64,000 nt of DNA from Amphritea atlantica (GCF_900111095.1 NZ_FOGB01000002.1:173405-237404); one strand, 5' to 3'. Numbered from the stretch's first letter, positions 19,075 through 29,278 are shown. Program-made: numbers and translations. The notes: generated from the letters alone by a model not told the origin.

Positions 19075-20100
19075 ATGCACGATAAAATTGCCAATACCAT
19101 GGAATTTCCACCCGAAACTCCCCAGCCAAATATCTATCCACTGAGCTGGGAAACCAAGACCTCAAAGGCTGAGGAGATCTGGGATGCATCGCTGCGCGAA
19201 GCGTGGAATCCAAAGGATCTGCCCTGGGATACTTTCGATGTCTCCAGCTACTCCTGGGAGGAGCGTGAAGCGATCGCCTATTGGTGGACGCTGCTATCGG
19301 TATTTGATGCCTCGGCACCCCCTGTTTTTGCTGAAGCGTTTATCAAAACCTATGAAGATCATGAAGAAGATGCCATTCGTCGCTGCTTTTTCTCGGTTAC
19401 CCGTGATGAACAGAATCACGAGCAGATGTGTGGTATGGCGATTACGAAGTTGCTGGAAGCTAACAGCCCGCTGGAATATGAACCAAAAACCGATCTGGGT
19501 CGCCGTCTGAAGCGCAATGCTGCCTGGTTGTACTATAACGGCGGCCGTTACTGGGGCGGATATAAAAAAGCGGTGCCTAAATACAGTCTGGCGGTTCTGT
19601 TCAGCTCCTTCCTGATGGGGGAGATTGCGGCAGCCACTATCTTTAAACAGATGTCTGAAAGCTGTGAAGAGATGGTGTTCCAGGAAGCGTTTAAAAACAT
19701 TGGCCGTGATGAAGGACGCCATATGGCGATCTGTTTGTCACTGATGGAACGTGACTATCCAAAACTGTCTGCAGAAGAGAAGAGCGTTATCACCAAACAG
19801 ATTCGTGCGGGCTACCTGTTCCTGTCTGCGGTGTTGTTTGAACCGCCTGCTGAGTTCTGGGATCTGCCGGAGGACTTTATCGCCAATCAGCGGGAAGCGG
19901 AAGCGATCGCCCGTGAAGCGGGCTTTGGTGTGCCCTCTTACGAGGCGAAGAAGGATAACTGGCGTACCGCCATGCTTAACCTGAAAACGGTTCTGGATAA
20001 GTATGACACGCCGTTCCCGGCAATTCCTGAAGTGGATATTACCGGTGAAGAGGTGACTCAGGCGGACCTGGATTCTGCGGATATTATTCCGATCTTCTGA
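19075..20100 (+). CDS. Ferritin-like diiron oxygenase (R2/AurF-like), function unassigned
   Basis: A 341-residue all-helical protein. Two carboxylate/histidine motifs typical of diiron oxygenases are visible: DEQNHEQM near residue 112 with a preceding EDHEED, and GRDEGRHM near residue 209 with a preceding GEIAAA. It resembles the aminobenzoate-oxygenase/ribonucleotide-reductase R2 group rather than multi-subunit toluene monooxygenases. The start ATG 19075 has TGAGG about 9 bases upstream. The next gene is a ferredoxin-reductase fusion, so the pair probably forms a two-component monooxygenase or N-oxygenase. Substrate unknown. Confidence 0.72.
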   Translation: MHDKIANTMEFPPETPQPNIYPLSWETKTSKAEEIWDASLREAWNPKDLPWDTFDVSSYSWEEREAIAYWWTLLSVFDASAPPVFAEAFIKTYEDHEEDAIRRCFFSVTRDEQNHEQMCGMAITKLLEANSPLEYEPKTDLGRRLKRNAAWLYYNGGRYWGGYKKAVPKYSLAVLFSSFLMGEIAAATIFKQMSESCEEMVFQEAFKNIGRDEGRHMAICLSLMERDYPKLSAEEKSVITKQIRAGYLFLSAVLFEPPAEFWDLPEDFIANQREAEAIAREAGFGVPSYEAKKDNWRTAMLNLKTVLDKYDTPFPAIPEVDITGEEVTQADLDSADIIPIF

Positions 20101-20126
20101 TTCCTCTTCCGCTTATAGTCTTCACC

Positions 20127-20152
20127 AACCGCCGCTCTGTTGAGCGGCGGTT
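20127..20152 (+). other. Strong hairpin between oxygenase and reductase genes
   Basis: Perfect stem of about 12 bp (AACCGCCGCTC with GAGCGGCGGTT) closed by a TGTT loop. No T-run follows, so it is more likely an mRNA-stability or attenuation element that lowers reductase relative to oxygenase expression than a full terminator. Confidence 0.6.
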
Positions 20153-20218
20153 ATCTGCATGACTGACCATTTAATGTTGCTGTTACAGGATTGGGATATC
20201 CCCGATCCGGAGGTGAGT

Positions 20219-21262
20219 ATGACGTCGATTCGTTTATCCCCATCGGGTAAAGAGGTAGAGGCGAAGCCCGGTGAAACGGTATTGGAATCCCTCGAAAATG
20301 CCGGCTACGCCCTGCCGAATAACTGCCGTGCAGGCGCCTGTGGCGAGTGTAAGGTTAAGGTGCTCGAAGGAGAGTTCGATCAGGGAATGGTGATGGATAT
20401 GGCGCTGTCACAGGCGGAACGAGCCGAGGGCTACGGTCTGATGTGCATGTGTAAACCGCTCAGTGATACTCTGGAGATTGACTGGGGTACCGATGATGCG
20501 ATGCCAAAACTTTTTCCACCGCGGGAGAATGTGCGTTGCGTGGTGGTGGACCGCATCGAAAGGACCGATCGGATCGCCGAGATCCGGCTGCGTCCGGTAG
20601 GCGATCCACTGCGCTTCTGGCCGGGTCAGTATGTCAGCCTGACCGATACCGCCCGAAGTGTGACGCCGCGCTCCTATTCGATTGCCAATGCCCCCAGACC
20701 GGATGGTGAAATCGTTTTACAGATTACCCGCGTGCCTGAGGGTAAAACCAGTAACTGGGTTCATGATGATATTCATCCGGGCTCAATGGTAAATATTTCA
20801 GGGCCTTACGGCACCTTTATCGGTGATCCGGGAACCGATGGTCCGGTGCTCTGTCTGGCTGCAGGAACCGGCCTGGCGCCGATTCTGAGTCTGGCCGATG
20901 CCGCCCTGCGTCGTGGTTTTAAGCAACCGGTACATCTGATGTTTTCGGCGCGAACCGAAGCGGAGATCTACTGCCGTGGCCTGATGTCGTTGTGGAATGC
21001 CCGTCATCGCCGCTTTAAGTTCATCCCCACCCTCACGCGGGAGGTGAAAGAGGGCGTTCAGAGTGGTCGTATCCCGGATATCATCGCTGATCTCTATCCC
21101 GATCTGTCGAAACATGCGATCTATATCGCCGGCAGTCCCGAGTTTGTGGATAACTGCATCGCAGCGGTAACCGCCTGCGGAGCGCAGGGTGATAATATCC
21201 ACACCGAAGGCTTCTTTGATCAGGCTCAGCCTGAAACCCCTGCGTCAGACCGGTTAGTCTGA
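20219..21262 (+). CDS. Ferredoxin-NAD(P)H reductase of an oxygenase (2Fe-2S/FAD)
   Basis: Electron-transfer protein of 347 aa. The N-terminal 2Fe-2S domain carries CRAGACGECK and a fourth cysteine in GLMCMCK. The FAD motif is PRSYSIANAP near residue 150. The nucleotide site AAGTGLAPI lies near residue 217 and the C-terminal AGSPEFVDNC motif near residue 303. This layout matches phenol/toluene/benzoate oxygenase reductases. ATG 20219 is preferred because GGAGG stands 5 bases before it; the frame could start at 20159 but lacks such a site. Likely partner of the diiron protein upstream. Confidence 0.85.
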   Translation: MTSIRLSPSGKEVEAKPGETVLESLENAGYALPNNCRAGACGECKVKVLEGEFDQGMVMDMALSQAERAEGYGLMCMCKPLSDTLEIDWGTDDAMPKLFPPRENVRCVVVDRIERTDRIAEIRLRPVGDPLRFWPGQYVSLTDTARSVTPRSYSIANAPRPDGEIVLQITRVPEGKTSNWVHDDIHPGSMVNISGPYGTFIGDPGTDGPVLCLAAGTGLAPILSLADAALRRGFKQPVHLMFSARTEAEIYCRGLMSLWNARHRRFKFIPTLTREVKEGVQSGRIPDIIADLYPDLSKHAIYIAGSPEFVDNCIAAVTACGAQGDNIHTEGFFDQAQPETPASDRLV

Positions 21263-21282
21263 CGCGCACACCGGATTTCAAC

Positions 21283-21314
21283 GCCGGACCTGCTCGCAGC
21301 GGTCCGGCTTTTTT
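21283..21314 (+). terminator. Rho-independent terminator after the reductase gene
   Basis: GCCGGACC stem with GGTCCGGC, 10-base loop, then six T. A second perfect 9-bp stem (21242-21250 with 21257-21265) spans the stop codon just before it. Confidence 0.9.
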
Positions 21315-21389
21315 GTATCCGTCAGAAAAATGTCTGAGATCATCGCTTTTCAGTGCATAACCGCTATTCCCTTTGTACTCTTATAGTTA

Positions 21390-22136
21390 ATGGTTATTAA
21401 CGCAGATGTTGCAACGATGGATAGAAACAACAGCGAAATCGCATTTGCCACTACCGGCCTGACCAGGGTGTACGGTGAAGGCTCAGTTGCCGTGCATGCC
21501 TTAAGGGGAGTTGATCTGCAGATTCCCCAGGGGGAACTGGTGGTGTTGCTTGGCGCTTCCGGCAGCGGTAAATCAACACTCCTGAATATTCTGGGGGGAC
21601 TGGATCAGCCGACCGACGGCGAGGTGTACTTCTTCGGGCAGAACCTCAGGCAGATGGATGATGGCGCTCTGACTCTCTATCGCCGGGATCATATCGGCTT
21701 TGTATTTCAGTTTTATAATCTGATGCCCAGTCTGACAGCGCGGGAAAATGTTGAGCTGGTGACCGAGATCGCCGATAACCCGCTGACCGCGGAACAGGCG
21801 CTGGCGCTGGTTGGGCTGAGTGAGCGGGCCGATCATTTTCCGGCCCAGTTGTCCGGCGGCGAACAGCAGCGGGTCGCCATCGCCCGGGCGGTGGCGAAAC
21901 AACCCCGGGTATTGTTCTGTGATGAGCCCACCGGTGCGCTGGACAGTACCAGTGGCCGACAGGTGATGGAGGTGCTGCAGCAGATAAACCAGCGTCTGGG
22001 CGCGACGGTGGTGATTATCACCCATGCGGCGACGATTGCAGGTATGGCGGACCGGGTGATTCACTTTGCTGATGGCCAGATCAGAGAGGTGGTGATGAAC
22101 AGTGAAAAGTCGCTGGCGCAGGACCTGGTCTGGTGA
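21390..22136 (+). CDS. ABC transporter ATPase (MacB/LolD type)
   Basis: ATP-binding subunit of a lipid/drug exporter (248 aa). Walker [11 protein letters not shown]-loop FQFYNL, signature [14 protein letters not shown] and Walker [13 protein letters not shown] are all intact. Located 10 bases before an FtsX-type permease and followed by a HlyD-type adaptor, a MacAB-like arrangement. The start is uncertain: neither ATG 21390 nor ATG 21417 (MDRNN) has a clear ribosome-binding site. Confidence 0.88.
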   Translation: MVINADVATMDRNNSEIAFATTGLTRVYGEGSVAVHALRGVDLQIPQGELVVLLGASGSGKSTLLNILGGLDQPTDGEVYFFGQNLRQMDDGALTLYRRDHIGFVFQFYNLMPSLTARENVELVTEIADNPLTAEQALALVGLSERADHFPAQLSGGEQQRVAIARAVAKQPRVLFCDEPTGALDSTSGRQVMEVLQQINQRLGATVVIITHAATIAGMADRVIHFADGQIREVVMNSEKSLAQDLVW

Positions 22137-22146
22137 GGGTTGCCTG

Positions 22147-24528
22147 ATGGCTGGATTGGCAGACCTGTCGCCGCTTGATCGTAAACTGCTGCGGGATTTA
22201 TGGCGGATGAAAGGTCAGGCTGTCGCGATAGCCCTGGTGATTGCGCTGGGGGTATTGATGCTGGTGATGATGAACGGCCTGGTCCGCTCACTGGAGGATA
22301 CCCGCACCGCCTATTATGAACGGCACCGCCTGGCGCAGGTGTTTGCGCCGCTACAGAGGGCGCCGCAATCATTGTTATCCCGGGTTGCTGAGATTGAGGG
22401 CGTTTCGGTGGCGGTGGGCCGGGTAACCGGTAGTGCACTGATCAACCTGCCCGGTCAGCGGTTACCGCTGAGTGCTCAGGCGGTATCGCTGCCGGATCAG
22501 GGCGACGCGCGGCTGAATGATATCTATCTCACCGCCGGACGGCGTCCGGACCCCAGCCATAAAGATGAAATTATCCTGCTACAGGATTTCGCTAAAGCCC
22601 ATAGCCTGAGCCCCGGAGACCCGCTGTCGGCCACCATGCACGGAGCCCGCCGCACCTTCCGTATTGTCGGTCTGGCACAGGCCCCTGAGTTTCTCTATTC
22701 CGCTGCGCCCGGTGAATTTGTCCCGGATGATGCCCGCTTTGCGGTGATCTGGATGAGTCAGTCAGCCCTGGCAGCGGTTTACGATATGCAGGGGGCCTTT
22801 AATCAGTTGCTGCTGGGAACCACGAAAAACAGCTCTCTGCCAGCGATTCTCGATCGGGTCGATGTGCTACTGCAGCCTTACGGCGGGCGGGGGGCGTATG
22901 GCCTGGCGGATCATGTCTCTAACCGTTTTATCGAGGAGGAGATCAGCGGTCTGAGGGTGTCCAGTCGTACCGTGCCACCGATATTTCTGGCGGTGGCGGC
23001 CTTTCTTCTCAATATCGTTATCTCCCGGATGATCCGCGCAGAGCGCAGCCAGATCGGTCTGCTGAAAGCCTTCGGCTACCGGGATATTGAGATCTCCCTG
23101 CACTACCTTAAGTTTGTTATTGTGATCGCCGTCAGCGGCGCACTGCTGGGCTGTTTTCTGGGGGTGATGTCGGGGCGTAGTCTGGCACAGGTGTATCAGC
23201 ACTATTACAAATTTCCATTTCTGCTGTTTCAGGTCGATCCAATGACCTTTGTGATCGGTATTCTGGTGAGTATTCTGGCGGCAGCCGCCGGAGGGATGCT
23301 GGTGCTCAGGTCGGTGTTTCGGCTCAGCCCTGCGGTGGCGATGCAACCACCCACACCGGCTGATTACAGCCGTTCGCTGGCGCTGGCCGCCTTTATGAAA
23401 CGCTGGCTGGATCAGCCCGGCCGGATGGTTGCCCGGCGGCTGCTGCGTCAACCCGGGAGGGCCGCAGGCGGCGTTATCGGTATCGCTGCAGGGATGTCTC
23501 TGGCGGTGGCGATGCTGAATGTGATGAGCGCGTTTGATCAGACCCTGGCGCTTAGCTTTAATCTGATCGACCGCAGTGATCTGTCGGTGAGCTTTATTGA
23601 ACCGTTATCTGACAACGTCGTGTTTGAGTTGCAGAGTATTGACGGGGTTATCGAAGTCGAGGCGCAGCGCACCGTGGCGGTGAAGTTTAGCAATGGCCAG
23701 CACAGCTATCGTGGTGCGATCACCGGGCTGCCGGTTAACGCCCGACTTAATCGCGCCCTGGATAACCGCCAGCAGGCGATTCCGATGCGAACCCGGGGCG
23801 TGGTGCTGGGCAGCGCCCTGGCGGATATCCTCAGAGTAAAAACGGGCGATGTTCTCGATATTGATGTACGGGAGGGGCGTCAGCCTCAGTTGCAGATACC
23901 GGTGACCGGAGTGGCGGATACGCTGATCGGTTCACCCGCCTATATGGCGCTGGATAGCCTCAACCGGGTGCTGGCTGAGCCCCGCCGGGTCTCCGGTGCT
24001 TATCTGCGTATCGACAGCGCCAGGCAGGATGCCATCTACCGTCGCATTAAGGCGTTGCCGGGGATTGCCGGGGTCAGCCTGAAACAGGATGCCCGCGAGG
24101 CGTTTCAGCGGCTGATCGATAGTAGTGCTGGCGCGGTGCGCTATCTGATGGCGGCGATAGCCGCTGTGATCACTTTTGGGATAGTCTATAACAGTGCCCG
24201 CATCGCCTTTGCCGAACGGGCACGGGATCTGGCCAGTCTCCGGGTGATCGGCTTTACCCGGAGGGAAGCAGCGTTTGTTCTGCTGGCGGAGCTGGGTATT
24301 ATTACCCTGCTGGCGCTGCCGCTTGGTGGGCTGCTGGGCTATTTTCTGGTGTTTGCCATATCCGAGGGCTTCAGTACCGATCTCTACCGGGTTTCTGCGG
24401 TCTTTGTGCCCCAGAGCTATGGCATCGCGGCGCTGGCGGTGATCATTGCGGCCCTGCTGTCTGGCTGGCTGGTGAAGCGGGATATCGACCGGATCGATCT
24501 GGTTTCGGCATTAAAAGTAAGGGAGTAA
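22147..24528 (+). CDS. FtsX-family ABC permease (duplicated FtsX domains)
   Basis: Membrane subunit of the exporter, about 793 aa. One N-terminal helix (~24-45) and a large periplasmic region are followed by three-helix FtsX blocks at ~280-400 and ~680-790, with another helix near 445. This is the double-FtsX layout of LolCE/DevC-like permeases. ATG 22147 (MAGLADL) has GAGGG 7 bases upstream; the frame could start at GTG 22102 but that would overlap the ATPase gene by 35 bases. Confidence 0.87.
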   Translation: MAGLADLSPLDRKLLRDLWRMKGQAVAIALVIALGVLMLVMMNGLVRSLEDTRTAYYERHRLAQVFAPLQRAPQSLLSRVAEIEGVSVAVGRVTGSALINLPGQRLPLSAQAVSLPDQGDARLNDIYLTAGRRPDPSHKDEIILLQDFAKAHSLSPGDPLSATMHGARRTFRIVGLAQAPEFLYSAAPGEFVPDDARFAVIWMSQSALAAVYDMQGAFNQLLLGTTKNSSLPAILDRVDVLLQPYGGRGAYGLADHVSNRFIEEEISGLRVSSRTVPPIFLAVAAFLLNIVISRMIRAERSQIGLLKAFGYRDIEISLHYLKFVIVIAVSGALLGCFLGVMSGRSLAQVYQHYYKFPFLLFQVDPMTFVIGILVSILAAAAGGMLVLRSVFRLSPAVAMQPPTPADYSRSLALAAFMKRWLDQPGRMVARRLLRQPGRAAGGVIGIAAGMSLAVAMLNVMSAFDQTLALSFNLIDRSDLSVSFIEPLSDNVVFELQSIDGVIEVEAQRTVAVKFSNGQHSYRGAITGLPVNARLNRALDNRQQAIPMRTRGVVLGSALADILRVKTGDVLDIDVREGRQPQLQIPVTGVADTLIGSPAYMALDSLNRVLAEPRRVSGAYLRIDSARQDAIYRRIKALPGIAGVSLKQDAREAFQRLIDSSAGAVRYLMAAIAAVITFGIVYNSARIAFAERARDLASLRVIGFTRREAAFVLLAELGIITLLALPLGGLLGYFLVFAISEGFSTDLYRVSAVFVPQSYGIAALAVIIAALLSGWLVKRDIDRIDLVSALKVRE

Positions 24529-24535
24529 CGGGTTT

Positions 24536-25753
24536 ATGGGGGCAAAGCGGTCGGGTCACTGGGTGTTGCTGGGAAGCGTTGTGGTGGTGCTGTTGCTATT
24601 GGTGTGGGCGTTTATGCCCCGGCCGTTGCTGGTGGATATCGGCACAGTACAGCGCGGGGCCATGCTGGAAACCATTGACGATGAAGGCAAAACCCGGGTG
24701 CGTGATGCCTATGTGGTTTCGACGCCTGTGACCGGTCGGTTGCTGCGTATCGAGGTGGAGCCGGGCGACCGGGTCATCCAGGATAAAACCGTTATTGCCC
24801 GTATGCTGCCCGCTAACCCGGTGGCGCTGGATAGTCGCAGTCGGGAGCAGGCCCGTGCTGCGGTGGTCTCTGCCGAAGCCGCTGTGCGACTGGCGCAGGC
24901 TGAACTGAATAAAGCGCTGGCCGATACTGAGCTGGCCGATACTGAACTGAAGCGGATCACCGAGTTGCAGCAGCGGGGCGCGGTCAGTAACGCTGCGCTG
25001 GATAATGCTAAACAGATGTGGCGTTCGGCCAGTGCTCAGCTGGATATGGCGAAGGCTTCCATCTCAATGCGTCAGGCGGATCTGGCCAGTGCCCGCGCAC
25101 AACTGATCACCTTTGTGCCGGGACAGAGAGATAACCGCGATGCGCAGTCCGGGGTAATCAATATCGTCGCACCCCATTCCGGTAGTATTTTGCGGGTCTT
25201 GCAGGAGAGCGAAACCACGCTGCCAGCAGGTCAGGCGATTCTCGAAATCGGCGATATCAATGAGGAGCTGGAGGTGGAGGTTGAACTGCTCTCCAGCGAT
25301 GCCGTCAGGGTCAAACCCGGCTACCGGGTAATGATCGAAAACTGGGGCGGACCACAGGCACTCGAGGGACGCGTCGAGAAAGTGGAACCCTGGGGCTTTA
25401 CCAAATACTCCGCCCTGGGAGTCGAAGAGCAGCGGGTGAAAACCACCATCCGTTTTATCAGTGACAAATCCCAGCGGGCCAGTCTCGGGCATGGTTTCAG
25501 AGTGGAGGCGCGGATCGTCGTCTGGGAAGATGCGGATGCACTGATCGTGCCTTCCAGTGCGTTGATTCGCAGTGGCAGTCAATGGGCGGTGTATCGGGTT
25601 GAATCCGGTAAAGCGCTGCTGCAGACCATTGAGGTTGGGCATAACAATGGCATCAGTGCTGAACTGTCTGGGGGGCTGGCAGCGGGCGATCAGGTGGTGC
25701 TCTATCCGCCAGCAGAGCTGAGGGACGGCGGCCGGGTTAAGCCCCGGCTCTGA
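24536..25753 (+). CDS. HlyD/MacA-type periplasmic adaptor
   Basis: Membrane-fusion protein of 405 aa: N-terminal anchor helix (~9-30), biotinyl-lipoyl half (~55-85), coiled-coil hairpin rich in Ala/Glu/Gln/Arg (~95-190), second lipoyl half (IVAPHSGSILRV near ~210) and beta-barrel. It starts 7 bases after the permease stop. It should link the inner-membrane ABC pump to an outer-membrane channel encoded elsewhere. Confidence 0.87.
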   Translation: MGAKRSGHWVLLGSVVVVLLLLVWAFMPRPLLVDIGTVQRGAMLETIDDEGKTRVRDAYVVSTPVTGRLLRIEVEPGDRVIQDKTVIARMLPANPVALDSRSREQARAAVVSAEAAVRLAQAELNKALADTELADTELKRITELQQRGAVSNAALDNAKQMWRSASAQLDMAKASISMRQADLASARAQLITFVPGQRDNRDAQSGVINIVAPHSGSILRVLQESETTLPAGQAILEIGDINEELEVEVELLSSDAVRVKPGYRVMIENWGGPQALEGRVEKVEPWGFTKYSALGVEEQRVKTTIRFISDKSQRASLGHGFRVEARIVVWEDADALIVPSSALIRSGSQWAVYRVESGKALLQTIEVGHNNGISAELSGGLAAGDQVVLYPPAELRDGGRVKPRL

Positions 25754-25772
25754 TTCATTGTTGGCCTATGAC

Positions 25773-27380
25773 TTAGCTGTGTTGCTCATTGATGCTCATG
25801 GCGATCGCTTCCGCTATTTTGATACCATCGATCGCCGCGGACATAATCCCGCCAGCGTAACCGGCGCCTTCCCCTGCAGGATAGAGTCCGCGGGTGTTGA
25901 TGCTCTGCATATCATAGCCGCGCTTGATTGAAACCGGCGAGGAGGTGCGGGTTTCGACACCGGTCAGTAGCGCATCATCCTTAGCAAAGCCTTTGATCTT
26001 CTTATTAAACTCGGGGATCGCTTCACGAATCGCTTCGATACAGAAGTCCGGCAGGGCTTTGGACAGGTCGGTTAACTTAATACCCGGCTTGAATGAAGGG
26101 TGCACACTGCCAAGTTCCTCTGAGGCTGAGCCTTTCAGGAAATCGCCGACTTTCTGTGCCGGCGCATCGTAGTTTTCACCCCCCATCAGGTAGGCGTTGC
26201 TCTCCAGCTGGCGCTGAAAATCCACCCCGGCTAACGGGTGGCCGGGATAGTCTGAGGGATCAATACCGACGACGATGGCGCTGTTGGCGTTGCGCTCCTG
26301 ACGGGAGTACTGGCTCATGCCGTTGGTCACTACCCGGCCCTCTTCGGAAGAGGCGGCCACCACGGTACCTCCCGGACACATACAGAAACTATATACGGAG
26401 CGGCCACTTTTACAGTGGTGCACCAGCTTATAATCAGCGGCGCCGAGAATCGGATGACCGGCATTTTTACCAAAACGGGCGTTATCGATCAGGGATTGTT
26501 CGTGTTCAATCCGAAAGCCCACCGAGAACGGTTTAGCTTCCATATAAACCCCTTTGTCATAGAGCATCTGGAAGGTATCCCGGGCGCTGTGACCGATCGC
26601 CAGGGCGATATGTTTTGAGCGGATCGTTTCGCCGCTGGCCAGAGTAATACCGGTGACCTGGCCGGCTTCGATCAGCAGGTCGTCAACCCGGGCGCTGAAA
26701 CGGATCTCGCCACCCAGTTCGATAATCTTAGCGCGCATCTTTTCCACCATCGACACCAGTCGGAAGGTGCCGATATGGGGCTTGCTGACATACATGATCT
26801 CTTCCGGCGCACCGGCTTCGACAAACTCGGTCAGCACTTTACGGCCGTAATGGTTAGGGTCTTTGATCTGCGTGGAGAGCTTACCGTCGGAGAAGGTCCC
26901 GGCGCCGCCCTCACCAAACTGAACATTGGATTCGGTGTTGAGCTTTTTCTGCCGCCAGAAGCCAAAGGTATCTTTAGTGCGCTGACGCACCTCTTTACCC
27001 CGTTCGATGATCAGCGGCTTATACCCCATCTGCGCCAGTACCAGACCGGCGAGGATACCGCAGGGGCCAAAGCCGATTACCAGCGGGCGTTCCTGCAGAT
27101 CGGCCGGAGCCTGAGCAACAAACTTGTACGCCATATCCGGGGTCGGACGAATCGACTGATTACCCGCATGTTTTTCCAGTAGCGCATCGTTATCGGTGGT
27201 GTCGACATCGAGGGTGTAGATCAGGAAGATAGTGTTCTTTTTGCGGGCATCATAGCCGCGCCGGCGTATCTCAACCGCTGTTAACTGCTCAGCGGTGATG
27301 CCAAGTGTCGTTAAAATGGCATCGGTGAGCGCCTGCTCGTTATGATCAAGCGGCAGTTTAATATTAGAAACACGTATCAT
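25773..27380 (-). CDS. FAD-dependent dehydrogenase (COG2509-like)
   Basis: Flavoprotein of 535 aa of the uncharacterised FAD-dependent dehydrogenase family. A short N-terminal domain (~1-95) precedes the dinucleotide fold VIGFGPCGILAGLVLAQMG with IIERG at its end. The family pattern FGEGGAGTFSDGKL follows, then CMCPGGTVVAASSE, with GEGAGYAGGIMSAA near the C-terminus as the second FAD contact. Monocistronic and convergent with the exporter operon. The reaction is unknown. Confidence 0.85.
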   Translation of the reverse strand: MIRVSNIKLPLDHNEQALTDAILTTLGITAEQLTAVEIRRRGYDARKKNTIFLIYTLDVDTTDNDALLEKHAGNQSIRPTPDMAYKFVAQAPADLQERPLVIGFGPCGILAGLVLAQMGYKPLIIERGKEVRQRTKDTFGFWRQKKLNTESNVQFGEGGAGTFSDGKLSTQIKDPNHYGRKVLTEFVEAGAPEEIMYVSKPHIGTFRLVSMVEKMRAKIIELGGEIRFSARVDDLLIEAGQVTGITLASGETIRSKHIALAIGHSARDTFQMLYDKGVYMEAKPFSVGFRIEHEQSLIDNARFGKNAGHPILGAADYKLVHHCKSGRSVYSFCMCPGGTVVAASSEEGRVVTNGMSQYSRQERNANSAIVVGIDPSDYPGHPLAGVDFQRQLESNAYLMGGENYDAPAQKVGDFLKGSASEELGSVHPSFKPGIKLTDLSKALPDFCIEAIREAIPEFNKKIKGFAKDDALLTGVETRTSSPVSIKRGYDMQSINTRGLYPAGEGAGYAGGIMSAAIDGIKIAEAIAMSINEQHS

Positions 27381-27499
27381 CTGAAGAATCCGGAATAGGC
27401 GAGACGGAAACAGGCTCTGTTGTTACCTGGTTATAGTAAAGCAGGCATATTACTGTATTTCAGCGTGTGTTGCTGAAATGATTAGTCCGGTGTGCTGCG

Positions 27500-29164
27500 T
27501 TATTCCAGTCCCTCAATCACGCCACTTTTAAGTAAGCGCATCTTATTGGCGGCCGGTTGTTTCGGTAGCCCCGGCATGCGCAGAATGTCACCGGTCAGAA
27601 TCACCAGAAACCCGGCACCGGAGTTAATCTGAATCGCCCGCACGGTGACTTCAAAGTCTCTGGGCCGGCCATGTAACAGCGGGTCATCTGACAGCGAGCT
27701 GGGCGCTTTGGCGATACACACGGGGAGGTGTGTCAGGCGCAGCTGTTCCACCAGTTGCAGATCTTTTGCTGCCTCTTTAGTAAAGGCGACATCATCGGCA
27801 CCATACATCTGCTTACACACCGCCCGCACCTTCTCCAGCACGGTCAGATCCAGATCGTAGAGGGGTTTAAACGGCTGGTTCTGTGTCACGGACCCCATAA
27901 CCGCCTGGGCCAGCTCAAGTGCGCCCTTGCCGCCATCGGTATGATGGGTGGTTTCAGCGAATGCCACCCCGAGTTCGTTACAACGATCACGAATAATCGC
28001 GACTTCGGCATCGGTGTCGGTGGCAAAACGGTTGAGCGCCACCACCGGTTGCTTGTTAAACAGCACGACACTTTCAATATGCTTATCCAGATTACCGAGG
28101 CCCAGCTTCACGGCGCTGAGATCTTCGCTTTCCAGCGCGTTTTTCTGTTTACCGCCATGCATCTTCAGCGCCCGTACCGTTGTCACCAGTACCACAGCAT
28201 CCGGATCTAAATTGGCGATTCTGCACTTAATGTCGAAGAACTTTTCCGCCCCCAGATCGAAACCAAATCCCGCCTCTGTAATCGCCCAGTCGGCATATTG
28301 CATCGCCATCCGGGTGGCGATAACACTGTTGCAGCCGTGGGCAATGTTGGCAAAGGGGCCGCCGTGCACAAAGGCCGGGGTGCCTTCAAAACTTTGTACC
28401 AGATTCGGTTGCAGAGCATCCCGCAGCAATGCCATCATCGCCCCGGTGATCTCAAGTTGTCTGGCATACACCGGTTCGCCATCGTAGGTAAAGCCGATCA
28501 GGGTGCGATCCAGGCGCTGTTGCAGGTCTTCGGCATCTTCGGCCAGACAGAGCATCGCCATCACCTCGGAAGCAGCGGTTATATCAAAGCCGCCTTCGCG
28601 GGGAATGCCCTGCAGCTTACCCCCGAGACCGAGAACGATTTTACGCAGGCTACGGTCGTTCATATCCATCACCCGCCGCCAGACAATCTGCCGGGGATCG
28701 ATACTCAGTTTATTGCCATGATAGATATGGTTATCGATGGCGGCTGAAACCAGGTTGTTGGCACTGGTGATGGCGTGAAAATCACCGGTAAAGTGCAGAT
28801 TGATCCGGTCGGCGGGCATGATCTGGCTATAACCGCCACCGGTGGCACCGCCTTTCATCCCCAGACAAGGCCCCAGAGAGGGTTCCCGCAGGGCCAGACA
28901 TACCGATTCATTCAGCTGTGAGAATGCTTGTCCAAGGCCTATGGTCGTGGTGGTTTTACCCTCTCCAGAGGGCGTTGGGGTGGTGGCAGACACCAGAATC
29001 AGTTTGCCGGGCTGGCGGTCGTTGTGGCTGAGTGCCCGCAGGTCGACCTTGGCGATATCCCGGCCATAATGGTTCAGATAATGATCTTCAATCCCCAGTT
29101 TCTCAGCGATCTCGCTGATGGGGCGGGGGGTGAACTGCAGCGCGATCTCGACATCGGTGGCCAT
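27500..29164 (-). CDS. fhs: Formate-tetrahydrofolate ligase
   Basis: Joins formate to tetrahydrofolate using ATP to give 10-formyl-THF in C1 metabolism. The ATP-binding motif TPSGEGKTTTTIGL is near residue 66, followed by REPSLGPCLGMKGGATGGG and GGPFANIAHGCNSV, all typical of the family. 554 aa is the normal length. ATG 29164 (MATDVEI) has AAGGAG 6 bases before it and is preferred to the upstream frame start 29185. Monocistronic. Among marine bacteria, C1 units can come from methylated osmolytes; a link to the DMSP-lyase-like gene nearby is only speculation. Confidence 0.96.
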   Translation of the reverse strand: MATDVEIALQFTPRPISEIAEKLGIEDHYLNHYGRDIAKVDLRALSHNDRQPGKLILVSATTPTPSGEGKTTTTIGLGQAFSQLNESVCLALREPSLGPCLGMKGGATGGGYSQIMPADRINLHFTGDFHAITSANNLVSAAIDNHIYHGNKLSIDPRQIVWRRVMDMNDRSLRKIVLGLGGKLQGIPREGGFDITAASEVMAMLCLAEDAEDLQQRLDRTLIGFTYDGEPVYARQLEITGAMMALLRDALQPNLVQSFEGTPAFVHGGPFANIAHGCNSVIATRMAMQYADWAITEAGFGFDLGAEKFFDIKCRIANLDPDAVVLVTTVRALKMHGGKQKNALESEDLSAVKLGLGNLDKHIESVVLFNKQPVVALNRFATDTDAEVAIIRDRCNELGVAFAETTHHTDGGKGALELAQAVMGSVTQNQPFKPLYDLDLTVLEKVRAVCKQMYGADDVAFTKEAAKDLQLVEQLRLTHLPVCIAKAPSSLSDDPLLHGRPRDFEVTVRAIQINSGAGFLVILTGDILRMPGLPKQPAANKMRLLKSGVIEGLE

Positions 29165-29278
29165 AACAGACTCCTTGATTATCATCCACTTGATTAAACA
29201 TGGGAATAAAACCGGCTGGCGTCAAATTATTCGGTCACTTAAATGAGTCATCGAGTACAACTAACGACGTTGGTTTAA

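Noticed and set aside
22867-23451. 194-codon minus-strand ORF within the FtsX permease
   Set aside because: Gln/His-rich antisense frame without motifs.
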